A stretch of 64,000 nt of DNA from CALVZT01 sp964368755 (GTDB taxonomy: Bacteria > Bacillota > Clostridia > Christensenellales > UBA1242). Under the pieces are notes generated by a model. The model was not told where the DNA came from. It ran no database searches and was given only the letters and a program-made list of their open reading frames with translations. A program made the position numbers and the translations under genes. The stretch spans positions 1 through 64,000 of the forward strand of contig CAYJCR010000003.1 in assembly GCA_964368755.1 (NCBI GenBank), written 5' to 3'. Below, piece after piece: positions 55,398-63,258 of this stretch (position 1 is the first letter of the stretch; each line of letters starts with the position of its first letter).

Positions 55398-56498
55398 TTA
55401 AGCTTTGTATTTAATGTTATGTGAGATAAGAAGTTTTTTGATTTTTTCATCCGAATCAAGAAGTCCACTTATTGACTCGCCTTGAGATATAGTACATATT
55501 ATCTTGGATAGGAAGTTCATACAATCGACAACCCCAAGCCATTCTTTGCCTAAGTACTCGTGTGGAATATAAGATAAGTTGGTTGTATAGACTTTTTTTA
55601 GGACTCCTTCTTGATATGCTTTTTCGAACTTCTCAATACCTTCTGTAAAGAATGAGAATGTTGCTATGACATATGCACCTAGGGCACCTTGATTTTTTAG
55701 TTCATATGCGACATCAAGAACGGAACTTCCTGATGCTATCATATCATCTACTATCAGGATATATTTGTCCTTAATATCTCTTCCTAAGTATTCGTGTTGA
55801 ACAACAGGATTCTTACCATTGACTACTTGGGTATAATCACGACGTTTGTAGAACATGCCGACATCGAGCATAAGCATATTGGCATATCTTATTGCCCTCT
55901 GCATTGCCCCGGTATCTGGGCTAATGACAACCATATGATCTTTGTCTATCTGATGCTTCTCTACTTCAAGCAAAGTCTTAAGTATCTGATATGCTGGAAA
56001 GAATGAATCAAAGCACATTTTGCTGACTGCATTCTGTATATTGAGGTCGTGAGCATCGAATGTTATCACACTATCGACTCCCAACTTCTCTAAGTCCTGT
56101 AGAGCCATCGCACAGTCGAGAGACTCTCTCATAAGCCTACGGTGTTGTCTTGATTGATACAATAATGGCATTACAACAAAGATTTTGTTCGCCTTGCCAC
56201 CTATTGCAGATATCGTACGCTTGATATCTTGGAAGTGTTCGTCTGGGCTTTTGTGATTAACAAAGCCGTACATATTGTATGTAATATTATAGTTAGAAAC
56301 ATCGCTAATAATAAAGACGTTCTTATTCCTTATGCTCTCATCGAGCACAACTTTGCCTTCTCCGTTAGAAAACCTCAAACATCTTGCATCTAACAAGAAT
56401 GATTTTTTGCTATCTAACATTTTTTTAAGATAATTATTGACCTGTTCGCCTTTGCCATTAAAACTGTCCATTGATATAATCTTGAATGGTTCTTTCAC
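55398..56498 (-). CDS. prs: Ribose-phosphate pyrophosphokinase (PRPP synthetase)
   Basis: 366 aa, longer than the usual 310-320. Motifs are divergent but readable: LLYQSRQHRR, VITFDAHDLNIQ, VVISPDTGAMQRA, YKRRDYTQV and the PRPP loop IVDDMIASGSS. It makes PRPP from ribose 5-phosphate and ATP for nucleotides and NAD. The start is GTG at 56498 with AAGGAG 9 nt upstream. Its promoter (56674-56703) is about 170 nt upstream, and an intrinsic terminator lies between, suggesting transcription attenuation. A phosphoribosyltransferase-like paralogue is less likely, because both substrate motifs are present. Confidence 0.82.
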   Translation of the reverse strand: MKEPFKIISMDSFNGKGEQVNNYLKKMLDSKKSFLLDARCLRFSNGEGKVVLDESIRNKNVFIISDVSNYNITYNMYGFVNHKSPDEHFQDIKRTISAIGGKANKIFVVMPLLYQSRQHRRLMRESLDCAMALQDLEKLGVDSVITFDAHDLNIQNAVSKMCFDSFFPAYQILKTLLEVEKHQIDKDHMVVISPDTGAMQRAIRYANMLMLDVGMFYKRRDYTQVVNGKNPVVQHEYLGRDIKDKYILIVDDMIASGSSVLDVAYELKNQGALGAYVIATFSFFTEGIEKFEKAYQEGVLKKVYTTNLSYIPHEYLGKEWLGVVDCMNFLSKIICTISQGESISGLLDSDEKIKKLLISHNIKYKA

Positions 56499-56523
56499 TT
56501 ATCTATTCTCCTTGTTTTGTTAA

Positions 56524-56667
56524 CAAAAAAAGACAACTCATTATAGGGTTATCTTCTCATTGTATCTCCGATTGGTAGTTTGTTGCAAAAAAAACTGTGC
56601 CACGATGGGACATAAAGTTGTACATTTGCATTTGGAACAAACTGACAAATCTCACCTCTTTTGTAAT
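56524..56667 (-). ncRNA. Structured leader or small RNA with its own terminator, upstream of prs
   Basis: On the reverse strand, a transcript starting near 56667 would contain a perfect 8-bp helix AGUUUGUU/AACAAACU (56636-56643 with 56577-56584). That helix encloses a UGUxCCA-UCG-UGGxACA hairpin, and an 8-bp terminator hairpin (56530-56555) with seven T follows. The terminator lies before the prs start and has no T run on the forward strand. It is either an attenuated mRNA leader or a free 145-nt RNA. No known riboswitch was recognised. Confidence 0.45.
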
Positions 56668-56673
56668 AAATAT

Positions 56674-56703
56674 AGTATAACAGTTATAGATGGACTTTGT
56701 CAA
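56674..56703 (-). promoter_or_regulatory. Promoter of prs
   Basis: On the reverse strand: TTGACA (56698-56703), 18 bp, TATACT (56674-56679). Confidence 0.75.
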
Positions 56704-56747
56704 ACAATTAAATCATTATGCGATTGTCTCAACAAAAAATACTTACA

Positions 56748-56776
56748 TTGACATTTTGCATAAAATATATTACAAT
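56748..56776 (+). promoter_or_regulatory. Promoter of the 166-aa protein
   Basis: TTGACA (56748-56753), 17 bp, TACAAT (56771-56776), then AAGGAGG before the ATG at 56810. Confidence 0.75.
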
Positions 56777-56809
56777 ATAAGTGTGCGAACATAAGGAGGG
56801 ACCAAAAAT

Positions 56810-57310
56810 ATGAACGAAAAAAGTAGAAACTTTATTAACAACCTTATCACAGCCAAAGAGAAAGGATACGCTAGCATAGATACACTGAAGTATGTCATCC
56901 CAGCAGATGACAATGTCGGCAACCTGTATCTACAAGCACAGTATTCTGAAGACAACATTAGCCACAGCATATACGAATACATAGTGCCAGCAGCAATCAA
57001 ATACCTAAGAGAGAATAATATCTCTTCTGTCGTCAAACTAGTCGATGGATATAGAGATTTTAACATATGTGCCACATCAACCGTGGCAGGAATAATCAGA
57101 GCCAAACAAGCCGAACATCAAAAAATTGTAAGCGAAGTAATGAACTTCAGTCCTAGATCCTCTTCAGAAAAATTCTTATATGACAGCTTCGTAGGAAGCC
57201 CAAGAGTTGATTATCAGGAAGAGATTGAATTGGCCGAAAATAGATTTGGCGAAGACGACGCCCAATACCTATCAAGTTTAGCAAAAAACGATGCTCCTTC
57301 GGAGGAGTAA
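56810..57310 (+). CDS. Hypothetical cytosolic protein
   Basis: 166 aa, not recognised. No signal or membrane segment; acidic C-terminus (EDDAQYLSSLAKNDAPSEE). Consensus promoter, AAGGAGG site and a strong terminator make it a real, well-expressed gene. Blocks such as KGYASIDTLKYVIPADDNVGNL and FLYDSFVGSPRVDYQEEIEL give no family by eye. Confidence 0.65.
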   Translation: MNEKSRNFINNLITAKEKGYASIDTLKYVIPADDNVGNLYLQAQYSEDNISHSIYEYIVPAAIKYLRENNISSVVKLVDGYRDFNICATSTVAGIIRAKQAEHQKIVSEVMNFSPRSSSEKFLYDSFVGSPRVDYQEEIELAENRFGEDDAQYLSSLAKNDAPSEE

Positions 57311-57330
57311 ATAATAGTTCGCAAACACAA

Positions 57331-57368
57331 AAACAAGCATTGGAAACTTATCCAATGCTTGTTTTTTT
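57331..57368 (+). terminator. Intrinsic terminator
   Basis: 14-bp hairpin AAACAAGCATTGGA/TCCAATGCTTGTTT, loop AACTTA, then T. Confidence 0.9.
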
Positions 57369-57397
57369 ACTAATACAAAATCTAACTCCTAAGGCCG

Positions 57398-57799
57398 TTA
57401 GTTGTTATATATTGCATTGTATATCTCTACAACTGTATTGATACATTTCTGAACCTTGTTCTGCACGGTTTTGTATAGACTCTCACTCTGATTGTCGATC
57501 GTAAGCCCAAGCATTACTCCTGCATTGTATTCTAGATCACACAACTGTCTTACAAGTTCTAACACGGTTGGTATATCATAGTCATTTGTTTCTTCAATCG
57601 TTGTCCTACACTCGGTCGCAAACTCTTCAAACACGTCGCCCACCATTGTAGCAAGACAATTCTTGGCTTCCATGGTAGCTTTTTGACTATCAGCAAGTTC
57701 CCCATCGTTGAGTGCTATCTCGCTAGATACTAGTAGCTTGGATACATGCCCAACCTGCTCAACCATTTCATACAATATTTCTAATAATTCATCATCCAT
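57398..57799 (-). CDS. Hypothetical acidic helical protein
   Basis: 133 aa, not recognised. Strongly acidic and predicted all-helical (DDELLEILYEMVEQVGHVSK to TVQNKVQKCINTVVEIYNAIYNN), without signal or membrane segment. AGGAGATAATT precedes the ATG; this leader is nearly identical to that of the next gene upstream. Size and composition resemble the 169-aa protein at 29785-30294 only loosely. Confidence 0.55.
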   Translation of the reverse strand: MDDELLEILYEMVEQVGHVSKLLVSSEIALNDGELADSQKATMEAKNCLATMVGDVFEEFATECRTTIEETNDYDIPTVLELVRQLCDLEYNAGVMLGLTIDNQSESLYKTVQNKVQKCINTVVEIYNAIYNN

Positions 57800-57859
57800 A
57801 ATTATCTCCTAATACTATTTGAATTTACTTTATTATCTACAAACTATTTTTAGAGTAAT

Positions 57860-58429
57860 TTACATTAAATCATGTCTCTGCATTGTTGCTATTAATTCTG
57901 GCAATTCTTGTATGCCTGACTTTGCACCAAAGTGCCCTTTGTTCTCTAGATATATAAGTTCTGATTTTATCCTATGACTAAAGTTTTTTAACACCTCTTG
58001 TGGCACTATATGGTCGTTGGAATAGAAAGATATCCTTATCTTGACATTATCTACTAGATAGTCAAGGGCTTGACTATTTGGTAGCGCATTATAAGTCTGC
58101 TCTCTGATAGATTCTTTAAGTTCAAACTTTTCATAAAACCCAGCAAGAGAAATAAATGCCTTAGGCTTCAATTTGTGCTTTGCCATGTATCTTATCGAAA
58201 AAGAATTGCCTATGCTATGAGCAATAATAATAGTGTCCTTATCAAAAGCACCTTCGTGTAGTAATTTATCGGCGATATTTTCAAAGTTTTCAAAAGTTGC
58301 CTCTCCATCACCAAAAAAAACAGGATGGTAAACTTTTATTCCTCGTGTAGACATCTCTTGCTCTAACCACGGAGCAATAGTCTTAGCAGTATTACCGTGT
58401 ATTCCATGAAAGTATATAACTTTTGTCAT
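57860..58429 (-). CDS. RBBP9/YdeN-type alpha/beta serine hydrolase (paralogue)
   Basis: 189 aa. VIYFHGIHGN, the nucleophile elbow AHSIGNS (Ser72), SNDHIVP (acid) and KGHFG (His) mark the small RBBP9/YdeN hydrolase group. It is a diverged paralogue of the protein at 4761-5315; both keep LKPKA-I-S and Q-LP near the end. AGGAG upstream. It follows the histidine phosphatase gene (42-nt gap) and precedes an acidic helical protein. Substrate unknown. Confidence 0.8.
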   Translation of the reverse strand: MTKVIYFHGIHGNTAKTIAPWLEQEMSTRGIKVYHPVFFGDGEATFENFENIADKLLHEGAFDKDTIIIAHSIGNSFSIRYMAKHKLKPKAFISLAGFYEKFELKESIREQTYNALPNSQALDYLVDNVKIRISFYSNDHIVPQEVLKNFSHRIKSELIYLENKGHFGAKSGIQELPELIATMQRHDLM

Positions 58430-58471
58430 ATTATCTCCTAATGTTATTTGAATTCTATTTTAATATATCCC

Positions 58472-59041
58472 TTAGTTTTTTAAATGCCTCGATGCTAGCT
58501 CACAATCAATGTTATCAAATCTTTCAAACTCGCCCATATTGATATGTGGAGACTTAAGTTGTAAGATACGTTTCATATACGAGATTATTGAGCCATGAGA
58601 TATCACAATAATTGTAGTGCCAAAGTTGTGATCGCCTGCATCGATTAAGAATTTGGTTAGTCGCAACTCTATTTCATATTTATTCTCACCATAGTCCCCG
58701 AAACGTACAAAATAATCTCCTGACTTTTGCTGTTCTCTTATATGATCAATCTCTGCATTGTTTTGTTGTCCAGAATACTTGCCATAGCCTATCTCTCTGA
58801 TACGATTGTCAATAAGGAGTTCTGCATTTGTCAATTTGTTTTGCACATAATGAGAAGTTTCAATTGTTCTTGGTAAGGGAGATACATATATTCTTACAAT
58901 GTCTTGAGGAAGTTTGCTTGCAGACTCAACTACTTGCGCTATGCCCAACCTAGTAAGATGAGAGCCGTACTCTTCTTTGTCTGAAATTATTCCACGCACA
59001 TTGTCAGTAGCTTCGCCATGTCGCATAAAAATTATATTCAT
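58472..59041 (-). CDS. Histidine phosphatase-superfamily protein
   Basis: 189 aa. Canonical MRHGEATDN at the start (catalytic His in RHG), then YVSPLPRTIETS, IREIGYGKYSG and the second catalytic ISHGSIISYM. Phosphoglycerate-mutase-like fold; probably a small-molecule phosphatase. ATG at 59041 with AGGAAG upstream; a longer in-frame start has none. The 3' end of a second, degraded copy overlaps its start (59004-59172). Confidence 0.85.
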   Translation of the reverse strand: MNIIFMRHGEATDNVRGIISDKEEYGSHLTRLGIAQVVESASKLPQDIVRIYVSPLPRTIETSHYVQNKLTNAELLIDNRIREIGYGKYSGQQNNAEIDHIREQQKSGDYFVRFGDYGENKYEIELRLTKFLIDAGDHNFGTTIIVISHGSIISYMKRILQLKSPHINMGEFERFDNIDCELASRHLKN

Positions 59042-59172
59042 CTTCTTCCTCTCCAAATGCCATCTGTATAAACTCTTGCTTCGATATATTCTGTAGTTTT
59101 TCTAAGTGCCTTGATACTGGCCCACAAATAATATTATCAAATCTTTCAAACTCGCCCATATTGATATGTGGT
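59004..59172 (-). pseudogene. Remnant 3' end of a second histidine phosphatase gene
   Basis: The reverse strand encodes PHINMGEFERFDN as in the C-terminus of the neighbouring phosphatase, then a diverged, longer tail ending NFYATWRSY. A 38-bp stretch (59134-59171) is identical to 58512-58549. The copy has no start and overlaps the ATG of the intact gene; it directly follows the stop of the GNAT gene. Confidence 0.75.
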
Positions 59173-59188
59173 TAGAACTAAGTGTTAA

Positions 59189-59620
59189 TTACAATTTTTT
59201 GAGCATTACCTTTGGAAAGCACTTAACCTGAAAGTCAGGGCAAGTAAAACATTCTGAAAAGCTCGGTGCCTCTTCCCTTTTAATTAGTTCAAAGCCTAAG
59301 CCCAAAAATACTGAGGGATTTTTTGCAACCAAATAGATGTACCCCCCCCCACTATCTTTTTTAATTCTATCAAAACACGTCTCAACTAACTTAGTACATA
59401 TGCCCTGTCTTTCTCTTTCAGGGATCACAGCAACTTCATCAAGAATATAATTGTCACCCTCTTTGCATATAGTGATAGCTGCAACAAACTTGTTATCAAT
59501 CTTAGCAACATATGAATACACTGGAGGATGATAATACTGCTTATCGTCGCCAAACTCTATTCCTCTTGAACAATAAAAGTCAATTAAAGAATTGTGATTT
59601 TTTTCTTCAATAATGTGCAT
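59189..59620 (-). CDS. GNAT-family N-acetyltransferase
   Basis: 143 aa, compact GNAT: YILDEVAVIPERERQGICTKLVE (motif A), YIYLVAKNPSVFLGLGFELIK (motif B), closing KCFPKVMLKKL. Substrate unknown. A GGGGGGGGG run (59342-59350) codes for three Gly in a loop, an unusual homopolymer for this AT-rich genome and prone to slippage. The downstream phosphatase remnant starts 16 nt after its stop. Confidence 0.8.
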   Translation of the reverse strand: MHIIEEKNHNSLIDFYCSRGIEFGDDKQYYHPPVYSYVAKIDNKFVAAITICKEGDNYILDEVAVIPERERQGICTKLVETCFDRIKKDSGGGYIYLVAKNPSVFLGLGFELIKREEAPSFSECFTCPDFQVKCFPKVMLKKL

Positions 59621-59674
59621 ATATGCTCCTTATACTCTTTTTTTCGTTATGAAAAAATTCAAATATAATTATTT

Positions 59675-59749
59675 TTGGCGTCCCCAGAAAGACTCGAACT
59701 CTCCTTAATGGTTCCGAAGACCATTGTGTTATCCACTACACTATGGGGA
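59675..59749 (-). tRNA. tRNA-Arg (anticodon UCG)
   Basis: 75 nt with an encoded CCA. Acceptor GTCCCCA/TGGGGAC, anticodon stem ATGGT/ACCAT enclosing CTTCGGA, giving UCG; T loop GTTCGAGTC. Reads CGA codons. The promoter lies 50 nt upstream (59801-59830). Confidence 0.95.
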
Positions 59750-59800
59750 CATATTACGATTGGTTAAATATGCTTAATTTATGGATTATTTTATGACACA

Positions 59801-59830
59801 AGTATAGCATTATTTTCTGCTTTTTGACAA
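59801..59830 (-). promoter_or_regulatory. Promoter of tRNA-Arg
   Basis: On the reverse strand: TTGTCA (59825-59830), 18 bp, TATACT (59801-59806). Confidence 0.7.
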
Positions 59831-59969
59831 CATATTGATGTCAATATCGATTGCATTGGAAAAAAATATTGCAAATTATGCAAGTTACTCTTGATTTTTT
59901 GTTACAAAAGAGTATTCTACATATAATGTAATAATTTATATAATATTATTATATTAAACCACGATTAAG

Positions 59970-59998
59970 TTGTAGTTTTGCAAAAACTTTGATATACT
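59970..59998 (+). promoter_or_regulatory. Leaderless-type promoter of the DUF951-lepB operon
   Basis: TTGTAG (59970-59975), 17 bp, TATACT (59993-59998), then 6 nt to the ATG at 60005. Confidence 0.65.
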
Positions 59999-60004
59999 TA
60001 ATCT

Positions 60005-60181
60005 ATGCAAAAAATCTATAGCATTGGTGATAAGATAGTTACAAAGAAATGTCATCCTTGTGGTGGCAATATTTGGACAGTCGTAAGAATCGGCGCTGAT
60101 ATAAAAGTCAAATGCGATACTTGTGGGCATATCATTATGACAACTGCTTCGGGTTTGCAAAAAATGGAGAGTAAAAAGTAA
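60005..60181 (+). CDS. DUF951 small zinc-binding protein
   Basis: 58 aa, a near-perfect DUF951 protein: YSIGDKIVTKKCHPCGGNIW, then VRIGADIKVKCDTCGH. The two Cys pairs form a zinc ribbon. These small proteins are widespread in Firmicutes, often near ychF or parB, and their role is not settled. No SD; the ATG is 6 nt after the -10 box, so the mRNA is probably leaderless. lepB starts 2 nt after the stop. Confidence 0.88.
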   Translation: MQKIYSIGDKIVTKKCHPCGGNIWTVVRIGADIKVKCDTCGHIIMTTASGLQKMESKK

Positions 60182-60183
60182 CG

Positions 60184-60906
60184 GTGGATATTCAAGACCA
60201 AATAGATTACATTAACAATAGCGAAATCGCACCTTCTCGCCCAAAGAAAAAGAAGAAATGGTGGGTTATAACTCTTCAAGTTGTACTTGCTATACTTTTG
60301 GCTCTTGGAGTGGCTTTTTCTATATTCTCTATTATTTATCGTGAGATAGAAGTCATTGGGCCATCTATGCAACCGACTTTCAACAACAGCATAGCCGACA
60401 ACTTGTCTACTGCCGAATATGAGGCCTCTGCTTACAAAGACAGAGTATGTGTCAATAGATTTAAGAATGGTGCTCGTGGAGATATCATTGTGTTCAAACG
60501 CAATGGCAAAAATCTCATCAAAAGGATTATAGCCGTCAGTGGCGATACTGTTGATATAAAACAATGCCCAGAACAGAATAATAATTACGTTGTATATGTT
60601 AATGGAGAGGCATTGATCGAGAATTATATCAAAGATGCAGGTTCTGATGTTATGCACAACAGACTGAGTGCTTTTGTTGCTCTCAAACGTTCGTTAGGAT
60701 ATGACTATGCCTCTGCGATCACTGTGCCAGATGGACAGGTCTTCGTGTTAGGAGACAATCGACTTCATAGCGAAGATAGCATATCATTTGGATTTGTTAA
60801 CAGAAGTGATGTTGTAGGAAGAGTCGATATTATCATTCCATACAATGTGTCTATCATCCAATATTATTGGATCAAAATAAAAGGATTCTTTGGAATAAGA
60901 AGTTAG
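60184..60906 (+). CDS. lepB: Signal peptidase I
   Basis: 240 aa. A basic N-terminus (RPKKKKKWW), one TM helix (about 28-52), then the catalytic dyad: Ser61 in VIGPSMQPT and Lys113 in LIKRIIAVSGD; VFVLGDNRLHSEDS is box E. Cleaves signal peptides outside the membrane; the exported proteins of this window are possible substrates. Starts with GTG and has only a distant GGAGAG, so translation is probably coupled to DUF951. Confidence 0.9.
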   Translation: MDIQDQIDYINNSEIAPSRPKKKKKWWVITLQVVLAILLALGVAFSIFSIIYREIEVIGPSMQPTFNNSIADNLSTAEYEASAYKDRVCVNRFKNGARGDIIVFKRNGKNLIKRIIAVSGDTVDIKQCPEQNNNYVVYVNGEALIENYIKDAGSDVMHNRLSAFVALKRSLGYDYASAITVPDGQVFVLGDNRLHSEDSISFGFVNRSDVVGRVDIIIPYNVSIIQYYWIKIKGFFGIRS

Positions 60907-60911
60907 GACAG

Positions 60912-61418
60912 ATGAAAAAGAATTATTTAACCCCAACATTTATCAAAACATTTTGTTTGGTGCTGGCCTTTGTTGTATTGGCGAGCATTCTTATCATTGT
61001 AGATAGATCTAAGGTTATCAACGTTGACAAGCATTTCGATAGTGATATCACGGTCACTTACTTGTCAGCCGAATCAGAAACAGACGAGTTGGTGACCGTA
61101 ACACAACAACTAACAGACCTCAAAGGTAAGGATATGCCTACAACAAATTATCACAGCATAATACTTACTTGCAAAGAGGATATAACATATCGTGATCTTA
61201 CTCTCAAACTTACTAGTGAGAACGAGCAAACGGTAGACATCAAAGTCTACTGCAACAACGAGACCGTTGGCGACAATACTTCGCTTTTGGTCAAAAGTGG
61301 TAAAACAAGTTACTACAAATTATCTCACAAACTCAGTCTATCAAAAGGTGATAGTTTGAAGATAGAGTTCGTATCACAAGAAGCCTTGCATGTTTCTTCA
61401 TTCGGTCTATGCAAGTGA
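60912..61418 (+). CDS. Membrane-anchored protein of unknown function
   Basis: 168 aa. N-terminal TM helix (TFCLVLAFVVLASILIIV, about 12-29), then an external beta-rich domain of about 135 residues (ITVTYLSAESET, SIILTCKEDITYRDLTLKL, KGDSLKIEFVSQEA). Not recognised. TTAGGA precedes the ATG at 60912, 5 nt after the lepB stop, so it is the third gene of that operon. Confidence 0.6.
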   Translation: MKKNYLTPTFIKTFCLVLAFVVLASILIIVDRSKVINVDKHFDSDITVTYLSAESETDELVTVTQQLTDLKGKDMPTTNYHSIILTCKEDITYRDLTLKLTSENEQTVDIKVYCNNETVGDNTSLLVKSGKTSYYKLSHKLSLSKGDSLKIEFVSQEALHVSSFGLCK

Positions 61419-61427
61419 CAAACACGT

Positions 61428-61456
61428 TTGACAATCTTTTGTTAGATAGATATACT
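61428..61456 (+). promoter_or_regulatory. Promoter of the aspS-gatCA operon
   Basis: TTGACA (61428-61433), 17 bp, TATACT (61451-61456). Confidence 0.8.
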
Positions 61457-61491
61457 AACAATGAAAATATTACATTTATGGAGAAAAAATT

Positions 61492-63243
61492 ATGGACAAA
61501 ATAGCAAAAAACCAATATCGTGACCATAGTTGTGGCGACGTCACGAAAGAAGATGTCGGCAAGGTAGTTAAAGTTGCCGGCTGGGTAAGTACAATACGTG
61601 ACCATGGTGGTATAACATTTATCGACCTACGTGATCACTATGGAGTTGTACAATTAGTTACAAAAGAAGGTTTTGATATCAAAGGGCTTAGCAAAGAGAA
61701 TGTTATTTCGGCTAGTGGTAAGGTTCTTGCAAGAACACCTAACAATATCAACCCAAAGATTAAGACTGGCGAGATCGAGATTGAGATAGAAGAGTTCAAA
61801 GTGCTTGGCGAGTGCTTGCATACCCTTCCTTTTGATATCTCCGACAGCGAGAATATCAAAGATGACTTGAGATTCAAGTATAGATACCTTGACTTGAGAA
61901 ATCCTGAGACACACAAGAAGATAATGCTCAGAAGTGACGTGCTTCACTTCGTACGCAACAAGATGTATGATCTCAACTTCACAGAAGTTCAGACACCTAT
62001 ACTTACTTCATCATCTCCTGAAGGAGCAAGGGACTTCATAGTTCCTAGCAGACTCAACCCTGGCAAATTCTATGCTCTTCCACAAGCACCACAACAGTTC
62101 AAACAGTTGTTGATGTGCTCGGGATTTGATAGATATTATCAGATTGCACCATGCTTCAGAGATGAAGATGCCAGAGCTGACCGTAGTCCTGGAGAGTTCT
62201 ATCAAATGGATATGGAGATGAGCTTCGCTACACAAGAAGATATCTTCGCAGTTATTGAAGATGTATTGTATAGCACATTTGCTCACTACTCTGATTATGA
62301 TATCACAAAACCTCCATTCGTACGTATCCCATATCTTGAAGCAATGAATAAGTATTGCTCAGACAAGCCTGACCTTAGGAATCCTCTTGTCTGTCACGAT
62401 ATGACTGAGATATTCAAAGACACTACTTTCTCAGTATTCCAGAATGTTACTGTCAAAGCTATCTGCGCTCCATGTGGGGACAAGCCAAGAAGATGGTTCG
62501 ATGCAATGGTTAAGAACATTATTGACAACGAAGGCAAAGGTCTTGGATATATCAAATATGATGAGAACGAAGTAGTAAGTGGTGCTCCAGTTAAGTTCTT
62601 CTCAGAGAAAGAACTTGCAGATATAAAGAAAGAATGTAATGCCAAAGCAAATGATGTTGTATTCTTTATTGCTGATAAGAAGAATATGGCAACTAAGTTG
62701 ACAAACGTACTTAGGAACACTCTTGGCAAAGAGCTTGGACTTATCAACGAAAAAGAGTTTAAGTTCTGCTGGATAGTAGACTTCCCATTCTTCGAAGAAG
62801 ATGAAGAAACCGGCGCTGTTGCATTCTCACACAACCCATTCTCTATGCCACAAGGCGGTATGGAAGCCCTCAAAGGACCAGACCCATATGCTATAAGAGC
62901 CTTCCAATACGACGTTGTACTCAACGGTGTTGAGATGGCCTCAGGTGGTGTCAGGAACCACGAGCCAGAAGTTATGAAGAAGGCTTTTGAGATCGCAGGG
63001 TATTCTAGTGATGTTGTTGAGAGTAAGTTCCCAGCACTATATAATGCATTCCAATACGGAGCTCCTCCACATGCTGGACTTGCATTTGGATTCGATAGAG
63101 TTCTTATGTTCTTGTGTGGCACAGAAGCAATCAAAGATGTTATTGCTTTCCCACTCAATAGCAAAGCACAAGACTTACTTATGGGTGCTCCAAATGATGT
63201 TACTGAGAAGCAACTTCGTGAGACTCATATCAAACTAAGATAA
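61492..63243 (+). CDS. aspS: Aspartyl-tRNA synthetase
   Basis: 583 aa, bacterial-type class II AspRS: an OB-fold anticodon domain (VAGWVSTIRDHGGITFIDLRDHYG), motif 2 (CFRDEDARADRSPGEFYQMDMEMSF), the GAD insertion, and motif 3 (GLAFGFDRVLM). The presence of gatC and gatA 15 nt downstream in one operon suggests a non-discriminating enzyme that also makes Asp-tRNA-Asn for amidation; this is inference from context. Confidence 0.95.
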   Translation: MDKIAKNQYRDHSCGDVTKEDVGKVVKVAGWVSTIRDHGGITFIDLRDHYGVVQLVTKEGFDIKGLSKENVISASGKVLARTPNNINPKIKTGEIEIEIEEFKVLGECLHTLPFDISDSENIKDDLRFKYRYLDLRNPETHKKIMLRSDVLHFVRNKMYDLNFTEVQTPILTSSSPEGARDFIVPSRLNPGKFYALPQAPQQFKQLLMCSGFDRYYQIAPCFRDEDARADRSPGEFYQMDMEMSFATQEDIFAVIEDVLYSTFAHYSDYDITKPPFVRIPYLEAMNKYCSDKPDLRNPLVCHDMTEIFKDTTFSVFQNVTVKAICAPCGDKPRRWFDAMVKNIIDNEGKGLGYIKYDENEVVSGAPVKFFSEKELADIKKECNAKANDVVFFIADKKNMATKLTNVLRNTLGKELGLINEKEFKFCWIVDFPFFEEDEETGAVAFSHNPFSMPQGGMEALKGPDPYAIRAFQYDVVLNGVEMASGGVRNHEPEVMKKAFEIAGYSSDVVESKFPALYNAFQYGAPPHAGLAFGFDRVLMFLCGTEAIKDVIAFPLNSKAQDLLMGAPNDVTEKQLRETHIKLR

Positions 63244-63258
63244 GGAGAAATTAGATCA

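Larger units (their letters stand above)
56499..56809. other. Divergent intergenic region with prs leader
   Basis: 311 bp without a convincing protein gene. Holds the leader and attenuator-like hairpin of prs on the reverse strand (56524-56667), the prs promoter (56674-56703), and the promoter of the 166-aa gene on the forward strand (56748-56776). Confidence 0.6.

Noticed and set aside
56560..56751. A 63-aa Cys-rich open frame between prs and the 166-aa gene
   Set aside because: It lacks an SD and runs antisense through the prs leader and promoter; structure on the other strand explains the region better. Short frames in the leader itself are too weak to call leader peptides.
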